This document shows positions 7,776 to 16,616 of a DNA stretch of 64,000 bases, piece by piece; the first letter of the stretch is position 1; each line of letters begins with the position of its first letter. The stretch lies in contig JADJQN010000003.1 in assembly GCA_016712745.1 (NCBI GenBank), forward strand, positions 992,001-1,056,000. The letters run 5' to 3'. The translations under genes and the position numbers were made by a program. Source of the DNA: Sandaracinaceae bacterium (GTDB lineage: Bacteria; Myxococcota_A; Polyangia; Polyangiales; JADJQN01). The notes under the pieces were generated by a model. The model saw nothing but the letters and a program-made list of their open reading frames with translations, had not been told where the DNA came from and did not search any database.

Positions 7776-8744
7776 ATGACAAAAAACGCTTTGCGAAGTG
7801 CGTTGCTGGTCATAACTGCGCTTCTGTCCGTCGGGTGCAATCGCGCAAAGGATGAAAATGCGCATAAATATCAGGGGATTATCGAGCTCGACGAAAGCCT
7901 GATCGGCTTTGAGGTCGCAGGCCGCATCAAGGAAATCTCGGTCAGACGAGGTTCGCCGGTCGTGCCAGGGCAAGTGCTCGCGATACTTGATGATGGCCTC
8001 GAGCGTCCCCTGCGCGATGCCAGGGCGGCAGAGCTAGCCATCGCCGAGGCGCAGGTGGCCCTGCTTCGCGCGGGCGCGCGTCGCACGGACGTCGCAAGTG
8101 CGGCTGCGGAACTGCGTGCCGCCAACGCCTCTTTGGAGTTGCTGCAGCACAACCTTGCGCGCGTCCGTCCTCTCGCATCGCGTGGCGCGATCCCAAGTGC
8201 GCAGGTCGACGATCTGCAAGATCAGGTCACGCGGGCGGCGGCACAACGCGATGCCGTCGCTGATCGCGCGCGCACCGTGCGCAGCGGCGCACGCCCGGAA
8301 GAGCTTGCAGCTGCGCTTGCGCGCGTCGATGCAGCCCGCGCCGCCCTCGCGTCAGTAGACGCTAGGCTCGCCCGCTTCACCTTGCACGCGCCTACTGCAG
8401 GCACGGTGCTCGACGTAAACCTCGATCCTGGTGAGATGGTTGCTCCGGGTACGCCCATCATCACGCTCGGCAACGTGGAGCATCCGTATGCCGACGTCTT
8501 TGTCCCCCAAGGAGCGTTGAGTGCGCTGCACGTCAATCGCCGCGCGCAAGCCAACGTCGATGGCGATCGCAGTGTCTATCCGGGACAGATCGAATCCATC
8601 GAGCGCCGTACCGAGTTCACGCCGCGCTATCTCTTCAGTCCCGAAGAACGTCCCAACCTCGTCGTCCGTGTGCGCGTACGTCTGGACGATCCGCAGCTCC
8701 GCCTGCACGCCGGCGTGCCGGTGTTCGTGCGCATAACGCCATGA
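7776..8744 (+). CDS. HlyD-family membrane fusion lipoprotein (exporter adaptor)
   Basis: The periplasmic adaptor subunit of an ABC-2 type exporter, 322 residues. A signal peptide ends in LLSVGC (lipobox), so the protein is probably lipid-anchored. A biotinyl-lipoyl-like half (GFEVAGRIKEISVRRGSPV) is followed by a long alpha-helical hairpin rich in Ala/Arg/Leu (about residues 80-200), then the second lipoyl half (LHAPTAGTVLDVNLDPGEMV) and a beta-barrel domain. This is the arrangement of YbhG-like adaptors. The stop overlaps the ATG of the ATPase gene (ATGA), and the gene starts an operon of four. An upstream ATG at 7740 lacks the signal context. Confidence 0.9.
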   Translation: MTKNALRSALLVITALLSVGCNRAKDENAHKYQGIIELDESLIGFEVAGRIKEISVRRGSPVVPGQVLAILDDGLERPLRDARAAELAIAEAQVALLRAGARRTDVASAAAELRAANASLELLQHNLARVRPLASRGAIPSAQVDDLQDQVTRAAAQRDAVADRARTVRSGARPEELAAALARVDAARAALASVDARLARFTLHAPTAGTVLDVNLDPGEMVAPGTPIITLGNVEHPYADVFVPQGALSALHVNRRAQANVDGDRSVYPGQIESIERRTEFTPRYLFSPEERPNLVVRVRVRLDDPQLRLHAGVPVFVRITP

Positions 8745-9715
8745 CTGACGAAGCGAAAGCTTTCGGCGGCACCAATGCGCCCATCATCGTCGCAGATCAT
8801 CTCTCGCGGCATTTCGGCAGCCTCATCGCTGTCAAAGATGTTTCGTTCGAAGTGAAGCGGGGCGAGATCTTCGGCGTGCTCGGCCCGAACGGCGCAGGAA
8901 AATCGACCACAATTCGCATGCTGTGCGGGATTCTCGATCCGACGGGTGGCAAAGGCACGGTGGTCGGTTTCGACGTAAAAAAAGATCCAGAGCGCGTCAA
9001 AGAGCGCATCGGTTACATGACTCAGCGCTTCAGCCTCTACGAAGATCTTACTGTCTTTGAGAACCTTCGTTTCTACGCCGGCATTTACGGCGTACCGCGC
9101 TCGCGCATCAAAGCACGGATCGAGCAGGTGTTGCAGTCGACGGGTCTTCACGATCGACGCAATCAGATCGCTGGCACTCTCTCGGGTGGATGGAAGCAAC
9201 GCGTGGCTCTCGCCAGTGCAACGATCCATGAGCCGCCGCTGCTGTTCTTGGACGAGCCCACCGCGGGCGTCGATCCGGTAAGTCGCCGTTCATTCTGGGA
9301 TCAGATCCATCGCATCAGCGCTGAAGGCACCACCGTTCTCGTAACAACACACTACATGGACGAAGCCGAACGCTGCCATCGCCTCGCCTTTATCTTCCGC
9401 GGCGTGGTGCTCGACATCGGGACGCCATCCGAGATCGTGGAGCGACGCGGGCTTGCTGTCGCCGAGCTGGAAGTCGATCAGCCACTCGTAGCCGCGCAAG
9501 CGTTACGCGCTCGCCCGGAAGTCGATGAAGTCGCGCATTACGGCAACGTCATGCGTATTTGTACGACAGGCAATCACGATCCGGTAGCGCTGGCGCGAGA
9601 GGTTCTCACGCCTCTAAACGTGAAGATCGCCACCGCTCGACTGGAGCGCGTGGGCGTCGAAGACGCGTTCGTTTCTATGGTGCGCCACGAAGGCGGAAAC
9701 GCGAGTGACGCGTGA
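8741..9715 (+). CDS. ABC transporter ATP-binding protein (exporter)
   Basis: The 324-residue cytoplasmic ATPase of the exporter. All nucleotide-binding motifs are visible: Walker A GPNGAGKST near residue 49, a Q-loop in YMTQRFSLYEDLT, signature LSGGWKQR (a variant of LSGGQ, with W in place of Q), Walker B LLFLDEPTAGVD, and the switch histidine in TTHYMDEAERC. The domain order and the roughly 80-residue C-terminal extension match drug-exporter ATPases of the YbhF/CcmA group. It overlaps its neighbours by four bases at each end, so it should be made in step with the adaptor and permease. Confidence 0.93.
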   Translation: MTDEAKAFGGTNAPIIVADHLSRHFGSLIAVKDVSFEVKRGEIFGVLGPNGAGKSTTIRMLCGILDPTGGKGTVVGFDVKKDPERVKERIGYMTQRFSLYEDLTVFENLRFYAGIYGVPRSRIKARIEQVLQSTGLHDRRNQIAGTLSGGWKQRVALASATIHEPPLLFLDEPTAGVDPVSRRSFWDQIHRISAEGTTVLVTTHYMDEAERCHRLAFIFRGVVLDIGTPSEIVERRGLAVAELEVDQPLVAAQALRARPEVDEVAHYGNVMRICTTGNHDPVALAREVLTPLNVKIATARLERVGVEDAFVSMVRHEGGNASDA

Positions 9716-10839
9716 TTCAGCGCCTCTTTGCCATTGCACAAAAGGAGCTGCTCCAACTTCGGCGCGATCGTCTGACGATGGCGATGATGGTGATGTTCCC
9801 GGTCGTGCAGCTTCTGCTCTTCGGCTACGCCATCAATACCGACGTTCGCCACATTCCATCGGCCGTCTTCGATACCGATCGCACCGCGCAATCCCGCAGT
9901 CTTGTAAATGCGATGGCTGCAACAGGCTTCTACGACATCGTGGGTGAGGTACGCAGCTACGATGAGATCTCGCGCGCCCTACGCGCAGGCCGTGTGCGCG
10001 TCGCTTTCGTCATTCAACAAGGCTACGCATCCGATCTTGTCGCGGGACGCACAGCGCATGTGCAGCTCGTCGTCGATGGTTCCGATCCACAGACGGTCGC
10101 AAGCGCCACCAACACCGCCGTCTCCCTCGCGTCAGTACGCGGGAGCGAAATGACGCTCGCACGCATTCGCGCAGCAGGCGGCACGGCACCCGCGATGCCT
10201 CTCTCACTTGAGCCCACCACTTGGTACAACCCCGAGCTCAAGACCGCGACATTCATCGTTCCTGGGCTCATTGGCGTCATTCTCACCATGACCATGGTCA
10301 TGCTCACGGCGATGGCGATCGCACGAGAGCGTGAGCGCGGAACGCTTGAACAACTCATTGTTTCGCCGCTGCGCCGTGGCGAGCTCGTGCTTGGAAAGAT
10401 TCTTCCCTACATCGTGATCGGCTATGTGCAGATGACGTTGGTGCTGATCTTCGGACGTTTCGCCTTTCACGTTCCGATCGTCGGCTCACTGCCTCTGCTC
10501 TACGCCATGACTTTCATGTTCATCGCCGCGAATCTCGGCTTGGGGCTTTTCTTCTCGACGATCGCGCGCACGCAACAGCAAGCGATGCAGATGTCCTTCT
10601 TTTTCATTCTCCCCAACATCTTGTTGAGCGGCTTCATGTTTCCGTGGGAGGCAATGCCCAAGCCCGCGCAATGGATCAGTCACGCGCTACCGCTCACACA
10701 TTTTTTGCGCATCGTGCGCGGCATCACGCTGAAGGGCAGCGTCTTCAGCGACGTGAGCGGAAGCCTTGTTTGGCTCATCGGAATTTTCACCGTGCTCATC
10801 GTCATCACCTCACTACGCTTCTCGAAGAAGCTCGGATAA
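9712..10839 (+). CDS. ABC-2 type permease (exporter)
   Basis: A 375-residue inner-membrane permease of the ABC-2 superfamily. One N-terminal membrane helix (MMVMFPVVQLLLFGYAI) is followed by a periplasmic domain of about 150 residues and five more membrane helices. The cytoplasmic coupling segment RERERGTLEQLIVSPLRRGELVLGK near residue 205 is characteristic of the YbhS/YbhR/YhhJ type. Only one permease gene is present, so the transporter is probably a homodimer. GTG at 9712 overlaps the ATPase stop. The substrate is unknown; drugs or hydrophobic compounds are typical for this family. Confidence 0.92.
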   Translation: MIQRLFAIAQKELLQLRRDRLTMAMMVMFPVVQLLLFGYAINTDVRHIPSAVFDTDRTAQSRSLVNAMAATGFYDIVGEVRSYDEISRALRAGRVRVAFVIQQGYASDLVAGRTAHVQLVVDGSDPQTVASATNTAVSLASVRGSEMTLARIRAAGGTAPAMPLSLEPTTWYNPELKTATFIVPGLIGVILTMTMVMLTAMAIARERERGTLEQLIVSPLRRGELVLGKILPYIVIGYVQMTLVLIFGRFAFHVPIVGSLPLLYAMTFMFIAANLGLGLFFSTIARTQQQAMQMSFFFILPNILLSGFMFPWEAMPKPAQWISHALPLTHFLRIVRGITLKGSVFSDVSGSLVWLIGIFTVLIVITSLRFSKKLG

Positions 10840-10842
10840 AAA

Positions 10843-11460
10843 ATGGCCCGACCTCGTTCCGATATTTCTCCACGCATCGTGCAGGCCGCGCGCGAACGCT
10901 TTTTGCTCGACGGCGTCGATGGCGCATCTCTTCGCAACATCGCGCGAGATGCGGGCACGAGCATCGGGATGATCTACTACTACTTCCCGACGAAGACCGA
11001 TCTCTTCCTTGCAGTTGTCGAAGAGTCATACGTGGGTCTTTTGCGCGACATGGAAGCGATTCTTCCCAACGAGAAGATCGAAGACGCCGTAAAACTGATG
11101 TATCGACGCATCGCCGCGATGAGCGACGTTGAATTTGCCGTCATCCGGATGATTGTTCGCGAGGCGCTCATTTCTTCGGAGCGACTCGATAGAATCTTCG
11201 AACGCTTCGCACGCGGGCATTTACCGTTGGTGTTTCAAACGCTTATCCGCGGAATGCAGGGCGGCGAGCTCAGCACCGAGCACGGCGTGATGCCTCCAAT
11301 GCTCGCAATGGTGAGCCTCGGAATTCTCCCTCAGATCGTTCGGCGCCTAGCCCATGAACGAATTATCACCTTTGCGGGTGATGGTGCTCCGACGGCAGAA
11401 AGCCTCGCGGATTCATTGTCTTCGATCCTAATGACTGGAATCGGTCGTAGGTCTGCGTAG
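10843..11460 (+). CDS. TetR-family transcriptional regulator
   Basis: A 205-residue regulator with the TetR N-terminal helix-turn-helix at about residues 10-55: IVQAARERFLLDGVDGASLRNIARDAG followed by the recognition part IGMIYYYFPTKTDLF. The C-terminal two thirds are helical and would bind a ligand. It begins three bases after the permease stop, so it is the last gene of the exporter operon and likely a repressor of it. A HlyD-ABC-permease-TetR operon often responds to the exported compound; that is inference. No operator palindrome stood out before 7776. Confidence 0.9.
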   Translation: MARPRSDISPRIVQAARERFLLDGVDGASLRNIARDAGTSIGMIYYYFPTKTDLFLAVVEESYVGLLRDMEAILPNEKIEDAVKLMYRRIAAMSDVEFAVIRMIVREALISSERLDRIFERFARGHLPLVFQTLIRGMQGGELSTEHGVMPPMLAMVSLGILPQIVRRLAHERIITFAGDGAPTAESLADSLSSILMTGIGRRSA

Positions 11461-11654
11461 CAATTTTTCGCAACCCGACGTTTGCCAATTTGTTGCCAGG
11501 AACGAGGCACGTGAGTTAGCTAAGTATTAGTGTGATGCTACTTGCGTTGTCACGTATGGTCACATCTTGGAATTCAGTGCGGGCTCTTAGGCCAAATCGC
11601 GAGTTGGCCTGAGATTTCGGGATGGTTGCAGGGCGCTTAGGTAAGTCTTCGTTC

Positions 11655-11893
11655 TTCCTACACTTTTTATTAAATCGTCAGCTTAAAGAAAAAGTGCTTC
11701 TTGACCGGAGCGTTGGCTCCAGCTAGACGGACCCTCCCACTAGCGGTTGGGGTGGGGGGCAACCGGCGAACCCATTAGTCGTAGTCAGTGTGAGTTTCCG
11801 GTGGGATTCTTGTGATTAACCTGTGAAGTGTCTGGGGACACACGGTGACGTGTCTCCGGAAGTGACGCCTATTCTCCTTTCGGGAGGGGTACT
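11655..11893 (+). promoter_or_regulatory. Structured 5' leader of nrdJ, candidate riboswitch
   Basis: The 433-bp gap before nrdJ holds no open frame but many complementary segments: CACTTTTT/AAAAAGTG (11661-11668 with 11689-11696), GGAGC/GCTCC (11707-11720), and CGGTTG/CAACCG (11744-11749 with 11760-11765). GACAC at 11837-11841 can pair with GTGTC at 11828-11832 or with GTGTC at 11850, so the two folds exclude each other. CTCC at 11874-11877 can pair with the Shine-Dalgarno GGGAGGGG (11882-11889). This looks like a ligand- or factor-controlled leader. I could not find a classical B12 box. The part from 11461 to 11654 holds nothing I can name. Confidence 0.5.
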
Positions 11894-14800
11894 GTGGCCC
11901 TAGATCGTATCTCAGATCAGCAAGTGGCAGCGAAGTCCAACACGAACGTCTCTGGCGTCAAAGGCGGCAGCAAAGCTGGCGTCCCCATGACCCGTCGTTT
12001 CACGCGAGTAGGAGCAGATCCGCTTGGTGAAGTGAGCTATGAGCTCCGCGACAGCGTCATTACCAATCCCGACGGCTCGATCGTCTTCGAGATGCGCGGA
12101 GCGGAGATCCCGACCTTCTGGTCGCAGCTCGCTACCGACATCGCCGTCTCCAAGTACTTCCGCAAAGCCGGAATCAACGGCGACTCGAAGCGCGGCGAAC
12201 GCAGCGTTCGTGAGCTTGTCTATCGCGTCTCGCACTCCATTCGTGAAGCGGGCGAAAAGCTCGGCGGCTACTTCGCCACCAAGGACGACGCCGACACCTT
12301 CGAGGCAGAGCTCACGCACTTGCTCGTTCACCAAAAGGCAGCGTTCAACTCGCCCGTTTGGTTCAACTGCGGTCTCTATCAGCGCTACGGCATCACAGGC
12401 CAGGGCGGAAACTACGCGTGGGACCCGGCGACCGACGCGATTGTCGAAACCAAGAACGCTTACGAGAATCCTCAGTGCTCGGCATGCTTCATTCAGTCGG
12501 TCAGCGATGACCTGATGAGCATCTACGATGTCGCGAAGACCGAAGCCCGTCTCTTCAAGTACGGCTCGGGCACCGGCTCAAACTTCTCGAAGCTTCGTGG
12601 TCGCCAGGAAAAGCTTTCGGGCGGCGGCACCTCGTCGGGCCTGATGAGCTTCCTCGAAGTTCTCGATCGCGCAGCAGGCGCGACCAAGTCGGGCGGTACA
12701 ACTCGCCGGGCAGCCAAGATGGTCTGCCTCGACATGGATCATCCCGAGATCGTCGACTTCATCGAGTGGAAGGTTCGCGAAGAGCAGAAGGCCAAGGCCC
12801 TTATCGGTGCTGGCTACGCTGCAGACTTCAACGGCGAGGCCTATCACACCGTCAGCGGCCAGAACTCGAACAACTCGGTGCGCGTCACCGAAGAGTTCAT
12901 GAAGGCCGTTGAAAACGACGGCGAGTGGCAGACGCGTATGCGTACCACCGGCCAGGTCGTAAACACCTATCGCGCGCGCGATTTGTGGAAGATGGTTGGC
13001 GAAAGCGCATGGGCGTGTGCCGATCCGGGTCTTCAGTACGACACGACCATCAACGACTGGCACACCTGCCCGAACACGGATCGCATCAATGCGAGCAATC
13101 CGTGCAGCGAGTACATGTTCCTCGATGACACGGCGTGCAACTTGTCGTCCATCAACCTCACCAAGTACTTGGATGAGAACGGCGTCTTCGATATCGAAGG
13201 ATATCGTCACGCGATTCGCATCCTCATCTTGGCGCAAGAGATCCTTGTCGATTACTCGGCCTACCCGACCGACAAGATCGCTCGCAACAGCCACGACTAC
13301 CGTCCGCTCGGACTTGGTTACGCCAACCTCGGCACCTTGTTGATGCGCCTTGGCGTTCCCTACGATTCGGATGCGGGTCGCGCGATGTGCGGCGCCCTCA
13401 CCGCAATCCTTTGCGGTCATGCGTACAAGACCTCGGCGGAAATCGCTGCGGCCAAGGGTCCGTTCGTGGGCTTCGCGCAAAACCGTGAGCCGATGCTTCG
13501 CGTCATGCGCAAGCACCGCGACGCGGCCTATCATATCAACGGCCGCCCAGGCATGAGCGCTAAGACCAACACAAGCGACCTCATGGGCGCTGATCGTTGT
13601 CCGGAAAGCCTTCTTCAGGCAGCGCGCGAAGATTGGGACGACGCCGTTCGCGTCGGCGAGATCTACGGCTACCGCAACTCGCAGACCACGGTGCTTGCAC
13701 CGACCGGCACCATCGGTCTCTTGATGGATTGCGACACCACGGGCATCGAGCCGGACTTCGCACTCGTGAAGTTCAAGAAGCTTGCCGGTGGCGGTTACTT
13801 CAAAATCGTCAACCAGAGCGTTCCCGGTGCACTGACCAACCTTGGTTACACCGACGCGCAGGTCCAAGACATCATCGCCTTCATCTCCGGAACCAACACG
13901 TTCACAGGTGCTCCGCACTTGTCGCGCAAGGTTCTTCGCGAGAAGGGCTTCGACGATCGAGACATCGACAAGGCAGAAGCCGTTCTTGTTGGCAGCTTCG
14001 ACGTGGGCAATGCGCTCTCGCCGTGGGTTGTCGGCAAGGAAGTGCTCGAGCGCATGGGCATCGACGCTCAGGTGATGTCAAAGCCGGGCTTCAACATGTT
14101 GAAGCACTTGGGTCTTACGCAATCGCAGATCGACGAGCTCAACGATCACGTCATCGGTCGCATGACGATCGAAGGCGCTCCGCACATCAAGGCCGAACAC
14201 CTCTCGGTGTTCGACTGCGCGAACCGCTGCGGCAAGACCGGTCAGCGTTATCTCGCTCCGATGAGCCACGTTCGTATGATGGCAGCAGCACAGCCCTTCC
14301 TTTCGGGCGCCATCTCGAAGACCGTCAACCTTCCGCAAGACGCAACTCTTGAAGACGTTCAGAACGTCTATATGGAAGGCTGGAAGCTCGGCTTGAAGGC
14401 CGTCGCGCTCTACCGCGATGGTTGCAAGGCCTCGCAGCCCCTCAACTCGTCGAACGACGACAAGAAGGACTCGAAGGAAGAAACGCTCGCGGTTGCTGTG
14501 CAGACGTCGGCGGGTGCAATCCCCGCTCCTCAGAAGCGTGCCACCGAAGGCAAGAATCCTCCGGTCACAGTTCGTCATCGCCTCCCCAGCAAGCGCCAAG
14601 GCTTCACGCAAGAAGCGCGCGTTGGTGGACACAAGCTCTTCCTTCGCACCGGCGAATACGAAGATGGGTCCTTGGGCGAAATCTTCGTCGACATGCACAA
14701 GGAGGGCGCTGCCTTCCGCTCACTCATGAACTGCTTTGCCATCAGCGTATCGATGGGCTTGCAGCATGGTGTCCCGCTCGAGAACTACGTCGAACAGTTT

Positions 14801-15187
14801 ACGTTCACGCGCTTTGAGCCGCAGGGCATGGTGGATGGCCACCCGAACATCAAGATCGCGACTTCGATCGTCGACTACGTGTTCCGCGTCCTGGGTGTCG
14901 AGTACTTGAAGCGTTACGAGTTCGCGCACGTTCCGCCGACCGAAGAAGCGAAGCTGATGAGCCCGACGGAGATCGCTTCTCCGCACGAGGAAAGCAACAG
15001 CATCATTCCTCCCGCTCCGATCGCAGTGAAGGCCGAAGCATCGGTCAATCACCACGACACCCTCGACGCGCACCTTGGTGAGATGATGGGCGACGCACCC
15101 ATGTGCGACACCTGCGGTCACATCACGGTTCGCAACGGTGCTTGTTATAAGTGCCTCAATTGCGGCAACAGCATGGGCTGCAGCTAG
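11894..15187 (+). CDS. nrdJ: Adenosylcobalamin-dependent (class II) ribonucleotide reductase
   Basis: A 1097-residue enzyme that reduces ribonucleotides to deoxyribonucleotides with adenosylcobalamin as radical source. Landmarks in order: an N-terminal region with NSPVWFNCGLY, the substrate-site cysteine segment NPQCSACFIQSVSDD (about residues 195-210), GGTSSGLMSFLEVLD, the active-site NPCSE (residues 399-403), TVLAPTGTIG, a TSCPD-like domain (about residues 890-1010), and a C-terminal zinc-ribbon (CDTCGHI...CYKCLNCG) holding the cysteines that re-reduce the enzyme. GTG at 11894 follows a strong GGGAGGGG. The length and zinc ribbon match the long NrdJ form; the enzyme works with or without oxygen. 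Confidence 0.96.
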   Translation: MALDRISDQQVAAKSNTNVSGVKGGSKAGVPMTRRFTRVGADPLGEVSYELRDSVITNPDGSIVFEMRGAEIPTFWSQLATDIAVSKYFRKAGINGDSKRGERSVRELVYRVSHSIREAGEKLGGYFATKDDADTFEAELTHLLVHQKAAFNSPVWFNCGLYQRYGITGQGGNYAWDPATDAIVETKNAYENPQCSACFIQSVSDDLMSIYDVAKTEARLFKYGSGTGSNFSKLRGRQEKLSGGGTSSGLMSFLEVLDRAAGATKSGGTTRRAAKMVCLDMDHPEIVDFIEWKVREEQKAKALIGAGYAADFNGEAYHTVSGQNSNNSVRVTEEFMKAVENDGEWQTRMRTTGQVVNTYRARDLWKMVGESAWACADPGLQYDTTINDWHTCPNTDRINASNPCSEYMFLDDTACNLSSINLTKYLDENGVFDIEGYRHAIRILILAQEILVDYSAYPTDKIARNSHDYRPLGLGYANLGTLLMRLGVPYDSDAGRAMCGALTAILCGHAYKTSAEIAAAKGPFVGFAQNREPMLRVMRKHRDAAYHINGRPGMSAKTNTSDLMGADRCPESLLQAAREDWDDAVRVGEIYGYRNSQTTVLAPTGTIGLLMDCDTTGIEPDFALVKFKKLAGGGYFKIVNQSVPGALTNLGYTDAQVQDIIAFISGTNTFTGAPHLSRKVLREKGFDDRDIDKAEAVLVGSFDVGNALSPWVVGKEVLERMGIDAQVMSKPGFNMLKHLGLTQSQIDELNDHVIGRMTIEGAPHIKAEHLSVFDCANRCGKTGQRYLAPMSHVRMMAAAQPFLSGAISKTVNLPQDATLEDVQNVYMEGWKLGLKAVALYRDGCKASQPLNSSNDDKKDSKEETLAVAVQTSAGAIPAPQKRATEGKNPPVTVRHRLPSKRQGFTQEARVGGHKLFLRTGEYEDGSLGEIFVDMHKEGAAFRSLMNCFAISVSMGLQHGVPLENYVEQFTFTRFEPQGMVDGHPNIKIATSIVDYVFRVLGVEYLKRYEFAHVPPTEEAKLMSPTEIASPHEESNSIIPPAPIAVKAEASVNHHDTLDAHLGEMMGDAPMCDTCGHITVRNGACYKCLNCGNSMGCS

Positions 15188-15318
15188 AGCGTTTGTCTTT
15201 TGTTCTGATCCTGTCTTTCGTCCTCACTCCCATCGGTCATGTGCTTCCAGCACACTCCCTCAGGTCGTTGCGGGCGCGTCCAGGCTCAGAACAAAATCCG
15301 GCACGCTCTTAGGAGCGT
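15186..15318 (+). ncRNA. Structured 3' element after nrdJ, candidate small RNA
   Basis: Starting at the nrdJ stop codon, AGAGCGT (15186-15192) can pair with ACGCTCT (15303-15309), and inside it TTTTGTTCTGA (15198-15208) pairs perfectly with TCAGAACAAAA (15286-15296). A small GTGCT/AGCAC hairpin sits within (15241-15253). ACGCTC at 15303 can instead pair with GAGCGT at 15313-15318, giving an alternative hairpin. It could be a 3'-derived small RNA, an mRNA-stabilising structure or a decayed repeat. No known RNA family was recognised. Confidence 0.35.
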
Positions 15319-15334
15319 ATTGGCAAAACACGAG

Positions 15335-15368
15335 AAGGCCCGCCGAGGAATCGAGCGGGCCTTTTTTT
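15335..15368 (+). terminator. Rho-independent terminator of nrdJ
   Basis: A perfect AAGGCCCGC / GCGGGCCTT stem with an 11-base loop runs directly into a run of T. It is well placed to end nrdJ transcripts, including the structured element before it. Confidence 0.9.
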
Positions 15369-15484
15369 CTTTGCGGCACCTGCGCGGATCAGGACAGTAA
15401 GCAGAAGTCGTCTCGCAATCACGTTTGCCGGCGCCTGAGAATGCGCGCTAACCACATTTCTGCATCGAGCGAAAGGACCGTTCT

Positions 15485-16474
15485 ATGCCGCAGACTTGGC
15501 CGACAACTTTACAGCGCTACAAACACATAGCAACGGATCGCGGGCTTGCGCTGATTTCGAATATCTCTTCGATCGAGGGTACCGAAGAACAGTTTGGTAG
15601 CGACTTCGTTCTTCGGCGTGCAACGGAAGACGAAGCGAAAGACTTCAGCCCGCTCGTCAAAGCTAGTGCGAATGAGCTGACCCATGAACGGAATCCGTGG
15701 GAGAGCAAGGTTGCAACGCAGACTCCGGGGGACATTGAACAGGGCCGATTTGTTGTTGAGCCGTTGGCTATTAGTGACCACCGCTATCACGTTGCCGATT
15801 TCGCCGGCAACGGGTTCGAGCTACACGATGTGCTAGACGCAAGCGTCATGAGTAGTGGCCCTGCGCTGGTCAGCGACCTGGGGCTCTACTTCGGACCGAG
15901 CGAAGGCTTTGCATCGAGTGGCCAGCTCACAACATTTCGCGACGAAACTGCCATCAGCGACGTCGACCTGCCTGTGCTGACTAGAAGGGACGCTGACAAC
16001 ATCCGCAACGTACTCCCTAAGTTGAAAACATTCGCGCCGAACTCTGAACTGCGCCGTGCTCTCTCTGACTTCAACGCACTCCGAAGAATTTCCCGAACTT
16101 CAAAGCTTCGCATGCTCGGGCTTTTCATCATCTTGGAGTCGTTGGTGGCGCACAAGCCGCAGCGTGGCGATCGTACTGACGCGATTTCACGACAGGTCGC
16201 ACGAAAGATGACTCTGCATCAGCAACGTTTCGAGAGGCCTTGGGATCATAAGATCGTCGTGAATCCATCCGCCCCGTGGGACACGTTCTGGATGAGGATG
16301 TACGACCTAAGGAGTGCGACCGCACATCGCGAAACGCCAAACGCCAAAGACGACGGCCTGGAATTGTTGAAGTCCATGTCAACGGCGCGAGACTTGCTGG
16401 TCGGCGCGACGCGTTCGCTTCTGCGACGATCTCTCGAAGACCCGGCGCTCGTGTTCGACGTTCGCGAATGCTGA
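15485..16474 (+). CDS. Uncharacterised protein with C-terminal HEPN-like domain
   Basis: A 329-residue soluble protein. The N-terminal 180 residues are a mixed alpha/beta region without a motif I know. The C-terminal part is helical and ends in YDLRSATAHRETP, which contains an R-x4-H motif (R276, H281). That is the active-site signature of HEPN ribonucleases, and the nearby LRMLGLFIILESLVAHK helix fits the four-helix HEPN bundle, similar to ApeA-type proteins. A GAAAGGA ribosome site lies eight bases before ATG 15485. Its G+C looks lower than its neighbours, and it stands alone, which suggests an accessory, possibly defence-related gene. Function is inference only. Confidence 0.55.
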   Translation: MPQTWPTTLQRYKHIATDRGLALISNISSIEGTEEQFGSDFVLRRATEDEAKDFSPLVKASANELTHERNPWESKVATQTPGDIEQGRFVVEPLAISDHRYHVADFAGNGFELHDVLDASVMSSGPALVSDLGLYFGPSEGFASSGQLTTFRDETAISDVDLPVLTRRDADNIRNVLPKLKTFAPNSELRRALSDFNALRRISRTSKLRMLGLFIILESLVAHKPQRGDRTDAISRQVARKMTLHQQRFERPWDHKIVVNPSAPWDTFWMRMYDLRSATAHRETPNAKDDGLELLKSMSTARDLLVGATRSLLRRSLEDPALVFDVREC

Positions 16475-16616
16475 GGTGGCTTGTTGTTAGAGCTAGTACG
16501 AGATGCTAGACGATGGCGCATTGTATTTCGCAACGCGCACCGCGATCCAGTGCTACGGCCGCCCTCACTGTTACAACTCAATCGATCGCCAGCACGCGCT
16601 GCCATCCCGTGAGCGA

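Noticed and set aside
11461..11893. Classical cobalamin riboswitch before nrdJ.
   Set aside because: I could not locate the conserved B12 box; only a generic structured leader is supported.
12578..13918. Long minus-strand frame of 446 codons inside nrdJ.
   Set aside because: Fully antisense to a well-supported gene and without any motif; a product of high-GC third-position bias.
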